From: Eremophila alpestris peregrina
Lineage: Eukaryota; Chordata; Aves; Passeriformes; Alaudidae
Assembly: GCA_009792885.1 (NCBI GenBank)
Contig: WMCF01000032.1
Span: forward strand, 4,506,589-4,570,588
DNA length: 64,000 nucleotides
Direction of reading: 5' to 3'
Part shown: positions 57,979 to 64,000 of the stretch, piece by piece
Layout of the letters: each line of letters opens with the position of its first letter
Numbering within the stretch: position 1 is the first letter of the stretch
The notes under the pieces: generated by a model
Seen by the model: the letters and a program-made list of their open reading frames with translations, nothing else
Database searches by the model: none
What the model was told of the DNA's origin: nothing
Translations under genes and position numbers: made by a program

Positions 57979-58142
57979 ACAGAATCACAGAATGGTTTGG
58001 GATGGGAGGGACCTTAAGCTCACCTCATTCCAGCCCCAGCCATGGGCGGGGACACCTTCCACTATCCCAGGGTGCTCCAAGGTCCATCCAACCTGGCCTT
58101 GGACACTTCCAGGGATGAGGCAGCCACATTTTCTCTGGGAAA
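57979..58142 (-). mobile_element. CR1 LINE 3' fragment
   Basis: On the plus strand it begins ACAGAATCACAGAATGGTTT, the reverse complement of the CR1 3' terminus with its short terminal repeat. GGGAGGGACCTTAAGCTCAC, CATGGGCGGGGACACCTTCC and CTTGGACACTTCCAGGGATG follow. Minus-strand copy, 5' truncated. Confidence 0.95.
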
Positions 58143-60904
58143 CAAAATTAATCTAAACCTTTTACCTGCAGCCACACACTGATCAGAGACAGAAGCAGCT
58201 GTAGGGAAGATATCACAACACACCTGAGATGAACTTTGCACGGGCACAAATTCAGGACAGATTCAGCATTGTGAGACTCACTTCACCCTTGTGTCAGGAC
58301 ACCAGCATTTGCATGAAACTCGCAAATAACAAAAAGGTATTGCTGGAATTTTCATGTGGTTGCATCTACCAAATGCCCCTCGAAAGGCCACGGCCGCAAG
58401 AACATATGGAAGAGCTCCTGGTCCCAGCTGTTGGGATGCTGCAGGAATGAGAACACGGCACTGCTGGGGTGCATTTATGGGGCCTTCAGCATATGAGATA
58501 CTTATATTGCAAAACACCGCATTCCTCAGCTCTGACAGAGCCTCTTTTATCTCCGTGGCAGATTCCTGAGTCGCAGTTGCTGCCAGATGAGGGAGCACAG
58601 TGAGTTAATGGCCACAGACCCTGAGCTCCTCTTTCCTCGAGCCATTTACCCAGAGCCCCAGTGACGTGATCGTGTTCAGCCCATATTTACTACAGCTACA
58701 AACTGATTCAGAGAAACCTGGAGTACAGGATTAATCATTACTCTTGGGATGTTGAAAATGGATACCAGAACGGACTTCCAAATTAGGTATCTAAAAGTCC
58801 TGCATCTCCCAGGAGAGCCCCATTACATCTCCCTACTCCTCCTAATGGAATCTATAGTATGTGAGCAGGGTTTTTGCCTCCCACAAGCCCTCCCTGCATA
58901 ATTATCCCCAGCTCAGATTGCTGCTCTCTGTAATGGCTGGAGAACCACTTTCTTCAGGCTACTGAGATGTAAAGAGGAAATGTTTATTGCAAAATGCAAC
59001 TCAACCACAGCCAGTGGGTCTGGGCCATGGTGGAGGGATACAGAAATGGCTTCTTCTTCTTTTTTTGGCCTCAGAAATAGAACTCACTAAAAATAGCAGT
59101 TCCACAGGAACAAGACTGCCTGAAAATAGCTGTTTCTCAGGAGCAGGGCTGGCTGCTTCTGAAAGAAGTAGCTATTAATGTATAATTGTCCCTGAGGCTG
59201 GTTTCTGAGAAAATGCTGTACATACAGAGGGCTGTAAAGAGATATGTTCACAGCAGGGAACACATGCACCCCTCTCTTGTCAGAGGTCCAGTGAACTCCA
59301 GTAGCTCATCTCAGTATATTTGGTTCACTAATCATAGGCACAGTTAGATCCATCAAAGCACTGGGAAGTATTTCCATCTGTTCTGGTTAAAGCAGCACTC
59401 CAGGATGCTCTTATTAGCTAGGCCAGTAAATAAGAAAGCCTCCATCAGCTGTAACCAAACGTGCACTGGTTCCTCTCCCAGGACTGAGCGAGCCTTACAA
59501 GCTAGAGCCATCTCTGAAATCCCAGCACTTTCTTTCCACAGAAGATCCAAGAACTTTGTTGAGTTGCAGGTTGTGCAATCTACTTCCAATTTCCTGCTCT
59601 ACTCAGCACTTAAGAGTTTTCTCGCACAGATGCTACAGGGCAATAAATCTTCTGAAGAATGGCTCTACATTTCTCCCACTATGGTGTTGTCTTTTAATGA
59701 GGAAAGACAAATTGCTTGTGAGGTTGGCTGATTGGTTGGTTATTCCCTAAAATGTCTCACTCATCCCTCTCATAACACCATGGGTTCAACAGCTCATTTC
59801 TTCTGTCTTCATTTTCCTTCCCAGCACAGCCAGACAATATCTATATCGAGGCCATTCTCCTCCTGTTCTTCTCCCCTCAAGGAAAAATCCATCTGGCCAA
59901 AAGCAGCAGAGATTATAAAAGGTCCAGACAAGGTAAATATTGGAAAGCAGCAGTTTTAAGGAAATTGCAGTGGGGATGAAGTACAGAGGGCCTGGCTGAT
60001 GCCATCACTTCAGTCCCACAACACCAATGCCAGAAGCCACAGTAACTCTGCTGGGAGCATCCTTGGATCCCAAAGGCTGTGGGACCGGGCTGGGTCATCA
60101 CAGGACAGAAATCTAAATTGCTGCTTCCAGGCTCTGCTCTAAGTGCTGCTTCAGTCATATCTTCTCTGTTCACTGGTGATCTGAGGCTTCAGCATTCCAG
60201 TAACAGGATAAGGTACTTTCCACAAGAAGTGTATGGCTGAAGTTCTACCCACTGCGTGGCCCAAGGCTGGTCTTTTAGCTTGAGAAATTACTCTTTCTTT
60301 TCCTGACTGAATTCCAGAAAAAGAAATGGCACCCTGCTTGTCCTTATACCAGGCTGCAGTTTCCAGCATGGAAACTTCTGGCTCCCTGGGAAGGTTTACA
60401 TTGTGTGTGCAATGAAGATCAACATTCCCAGGCTTCATTTTATCCTCGTTTGCACAGGAGAGCCAGAGATGCTGCAGCCTGGATGATTTCACATGACTAC
60501 AACTGGAAAACATCTAAAACACAAAATATCCAGTGCCAGAAATGTGGTGCCTGATGTGGCCCAGTAATACTGGAGCAGGTACACACACCCTGTCACACAG
60601 AAATGGCATCCAGCCATACCATTCTGATCTTTCCTTTCCCTGCTTCCAAGTGGTTTGTTATATAATCTAAACTGCATACATAAAGGGAAAGATCTGAAAA
60701 ATACAGAGACACAAATATGCTCCTTGCCTTTTTATTTTGCTGAAGTTTTGAAAAATGCCTTGGGATCCTCAAAACCAATAGCCCGTGGAAGACAGAGTAC
60801 TTGATTCCTATTTGATAGCAGCAGGGTGAGGATTTTTTTTGCAGCTCAGATCAGTTTGATTAAACAAGCGTTTTGTTGCAGCCGTCATACAGTGCTCATT
60901 AAAA
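58143..60904. other. No gene seen
   Basis: No recognisable gene or repeat; AT-richer than the left of the window. Confidence 0.5.
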
Positions 60905-61010
60905 AATACTCTACATTTGTGTAGCATTTATCATCCAAGAATCTCATCATGTTTTACAAAATGTAATTAATTAAACTTTACAACTCCCCCTGGAGAGGGA
61001 TAAGGAAAAT
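60905..61010 (+). mobile_element. Probable ancient amniote interspersed repeat
   Basis: GTGTAGCATTTATCATCCAA, GAATCTCATCATGTTTTACA, ATGTAATTAATTAAACTTTA and CAACTCCCC follow, in order, the old amniote repeat phrase TAGCGCCTTTCATCC.. GGATCTCAAAGCGCTTTACA.. ATTAATTAAGCCTCACAACACCCC. I recall the consensus but not its family name with certainty (core-SINE or L3-associated). Confidence 0.55.
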
Positions 61011-64000
61011 GGAGAGTTGCTTTAATCCATCACTGAACTGCAGCAGGCGCTGGGTTAGAGGAAAGCAGTTTTTCAACAGCACACAGCAGCACTGGATCAA
61101 GAAGAGAACATCTCCAGGCAAAGTCACCCAGGGAATATATCACACACCTTGTGTTTGCCTGAATCATGCACTTCCACTAAAGGTTAAATGCCAATTCTTG
61201 CAGAGAAGAGGGGGATTTTCCACCCCCATCCCACTCCCCAGGTTTGTATCTGAGGCACCTGGCAGCACAATGCTTTCCACCAAATCCCCTCAGTTCTAAA
61301 GCCCAGGAGCAGCCACGACCCTGCCCGGAACCCAGGAGGCAGAAGATACAAAGCCACACAGTCACAAATTGCATCTCACAGTCCTGGAATGTTGTGCAAG
61401 CTGGTGCTTAAAGTGGAGGGAGGGTAAAGTCCCTTTAATCCCTCGCTTACTTCCCTCTCCCCTCCCCATCCGTAAATCCACACCTGTTAAAGGTCACCCT
61501 GAAATGAAATACATTTAATGCTTCCTGCTGCTGCTTGGCTCCCCTGTGCTGGTCCCCTGTGATCCCTCCCAGTCCACACTGTGGGGAAGGGAGGTGTCCA
61601 CGTGCCCTGCTTGAATGTCAGAGTCTCATGGCTGAAATCCCACCCGACTCGTAGCTGATCTTTAGAGAGGAATCTCCCTCTCACCCTGGCTTTAGGAGCA
61701 TATAGGATAACATGGCCATGGGGCAAGCCTGGTTAGACAGATCTGTCATGCCACTTTCACTACCTAGGAAAAAGCTAGAATTTGATCTGGTGCAAGCTGG
61801 GGAGAGAATGCAAAGGATAGCTTTTGTGAGAAGGTATGACAACAAAACCACAGGGACATGTGCCAAGAGAGAATGATGCAAAGAAACACATGGTGGGGGA
61901 ATAGATGGGGCAGCACCAACCCATTCACCAGTGACCACCACAGCCGTGAATCCAATGGTAACTGCATGTATGGATTAGAGAAGGAGCCTTCATCTAACCC
62001 TCCAGGTGTGCAAGTACCACACTGGAAGGCCTGGGCTACATGTGGTGAGACACGACTGGCTGCTGGGGGCTGAGCTGTGGCTCTCCCACTGCAGCCCTAC
62101 AAACCTTCTGATTCCTTTGTGTCTTCCAAGAAGATGCTCAGCTCACCCATTGGTACAAGCCTGAGGTCGCACTGGCATAATTGTTTATCTTGGCTTCTTG
62201 GAACTTGCTTGAGCCTCATGTCTCCTTGCTGTCACAGGTGAAGTGACTGCAGCTTTCAGGAAGAGAAAGCTCAGGATACAAACCCTTCCAGTTCTCAATG
62301 GGAAGCTGTGCTGGGTTGAGACTGGCTGTGCTCTGGGATCTGCAGGAAACAATATCAACAGGTGCCACAGGGCTTTGGAGGCAATAATGTCCCAAAGCCA
62401 CCAGTGTCTTTGGTCTGAGCAAGGCTCAATGACAGCAACTGAGCTTCTTCCAAGAAACAAGGCAGGAGAGGGAGAATAGCCATCAGCTGCTTCAGCTGGG
62501 AAGGTCAGAGAGACAATTTCCACATTTATTTTCATCAGACATAAATGTTGGAAGAGAGGAGAAGTACAAGGATTGTGCTGGATGAACTGACAGTGGATTC
62601 AAAGATGGTAACAAGGTGATTTATTTTAAACCTCTGTCACATAATTTAATAAGTCTCTAAGTCCTCCCCTGATAATAGGAGGCCCATTTGTACATCCCTC
62701 CTGCTGGGCCACTCACACTTGGCCAAACAGACACTTGGATAAGATGGAATTTATCACACCAATCTTCCCCCACTAATGAAGGCAGATCACCCTGCCCTTC
62801 TAGACTGATACCACCATGCCATTCCTAGTGGGTACATGTCTTTCCTCTTTGTAGCATGAAGAAACTGGGTTTTACTGGTCCCTGGTTTTATTTTCATGTT
62901 TGTCTCTAGGAAGCAGCCTCAGATACAGCTGTTGCTGCAGCAGATTTATCTCTGTGAAAATTCCTGCTTTGGTTTTGCAAGTGTTTTAATTAACGTACAT
63001 TATTTTAGTACACTTTACTACTGATAGCATGTAATTATCTCCCCACAGGTATATATTTAGCTAACCACCAGGCTGATCAAAGACTTATAAAATAAGCTAC
63101 TTTTGCAACTGACACCAGATACAAGCAAAGGCCAGCAAGACGGGACCAAAGGAATTCCCCCTCCCCACTCCTAAACCCAGGGCTCAAATTTCACCACATG
63201 AAAAGATTATCATAACACTGATGTACACATTTTATCAGAGGAGCATGAAGATGCATCAACACTCAAGTGCCGTGAAGGAGAAAAGAACTATGTACATGCT
63301 AAACTATTAATCATTGGTAAGTGATCTCCTCTGCAAAGTGTTTTGATGTTGATGAAGGAAAATGGCTCTCTAATAACACAGAGCAAGCAATCTGCTTGCA
63401 ATCACAGGTTCATTCTCTCAACTGCTTTTGCCATGTCAATCCCTAGGTATTATTATCTCTGCAAGGCAATTCACCATTTTCCTGAGGAAGTCTGGCCATG
63501 GAAGAGATTTCAAATTCCACGCCCTTTTCTTATCCTACTCAACGCTGGAGTCTGGTTTCCTCTGCAAGCACAATTTTAGATGAACGATGCTGAGAGCTCA
63601 GCAGCTGCTCTGCTCTCACTACACCAGAATGTTCATACAATTAAAAAATAACTGACTGGATGAAGCAACCTGGGGCCATAACTTTTCTCCAAATTACCGG
63701 CTGATAGAATGTGCATCTCTCTGCAAGAGCTGGTAGCTTGTGATTTCTCTTTCTCCTTGATGGCTGCAGCTCCTTAACCTGTACTGGTGGGAATTCATCA
63801 GATTGAAATGAGTGCTTTGGAGCCAAGAGGCATCCTGTGCCAAACCACATGTTTCAGAACCGTATCTGGTCCACAAACCACTGAAGGTTTGATCCTTTAT
63901 TAAAAACACTGGGTGCTTTGTCATCACTTTCAATGGGCACGGGATCATTTAGGTAAATCCTCGTTTCTTGACCTTCTTGAAGGCCACTCTGTGCTACCTC
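61011..64000. other. No gene seen
   Basis: AT-rich to the end of the window. The block at about 62985-63100 (TAATTAACGTACATTATTTTAG and following, cited only in part) is AT-balanced and non-repetitive and could be conserved non-coding DNA. TTGGTAAGTGATC at 63314-63326 is an isolated donor-like site. No gene recognised. Confidence 0.5.

Overview
The window is vertebrate nuclear DNA, almost certainly avian. The main reason is a set of CR1 LINE 3' fragments with the bird-type tail: eight fairly clear copies, on both strands, at about 24.2, 24.7, 33.9, 36.4, 41.0, 43.4, 54.9 and 58.0 kb. There are no Alu, L1 or other mammalian repeats. The one gene I can identify has vertebrate architecture: a coding exon behind a strong 3' splice site, followed by a very long 3'UTR. 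The species cannot be fixed from the sequence; a songbird or other neoavian fits the CR1 type.

Layout: (1) 1-12.7 kb is GC-rich and holds no recognisable protein. It carries a pentanucleotide microsatellite, several CpG-dense patches, one of which (5.2-5.46 kb) ends in a consensus 5' splice site, a regulatory-looking block at 2.8 kb, and a GGAA/homopurine tract with a 40-base assembly gap. It probably contains the promoter, 5' non-coding exons and intron of the next gene. (2) 12,751-about 18,635 is the terminal exon of KCNJ12, the inward rectifier potassium channel Kir2.2. The 429-codon reading frame is intact and appears complete, and is followed by about 4.4 kb of AU-rich 3'UTR with two AATAAA signals. 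(3) 18.6-22.1 kb is intergenic and holds an old CR1/L3-type LINE relic. (4) 22.1-22.4 kb is a CpG-rich, TATA-containing, promoter-like patch with a MARE/AP-1 palindrome and a GATA motif; no gene can be tied to it. (5) 22.4-64 kb is a gene-poor stretch with CR1 fragments, simple repeats, two small CpG-rich patches, and three further candidate ancient amniote repeats near 44.4, 48.3 and 60.9 kb. The far right is visibly more AT-rich than the left.

Only one protein-coding gene is supported, so there is no pathway or operon to reconstruct. Long open frames elsewhere lie in GC-rich or simple-repeat DNA and show no domain. I found no evidence of a new biological system. The items most worth following up are the promoter-like block at 22.1 kb, the alternative 5' structure of KCNJ12, the regulatory block at 2.8 kb and the ancient repeat relics, which may be under constraint.
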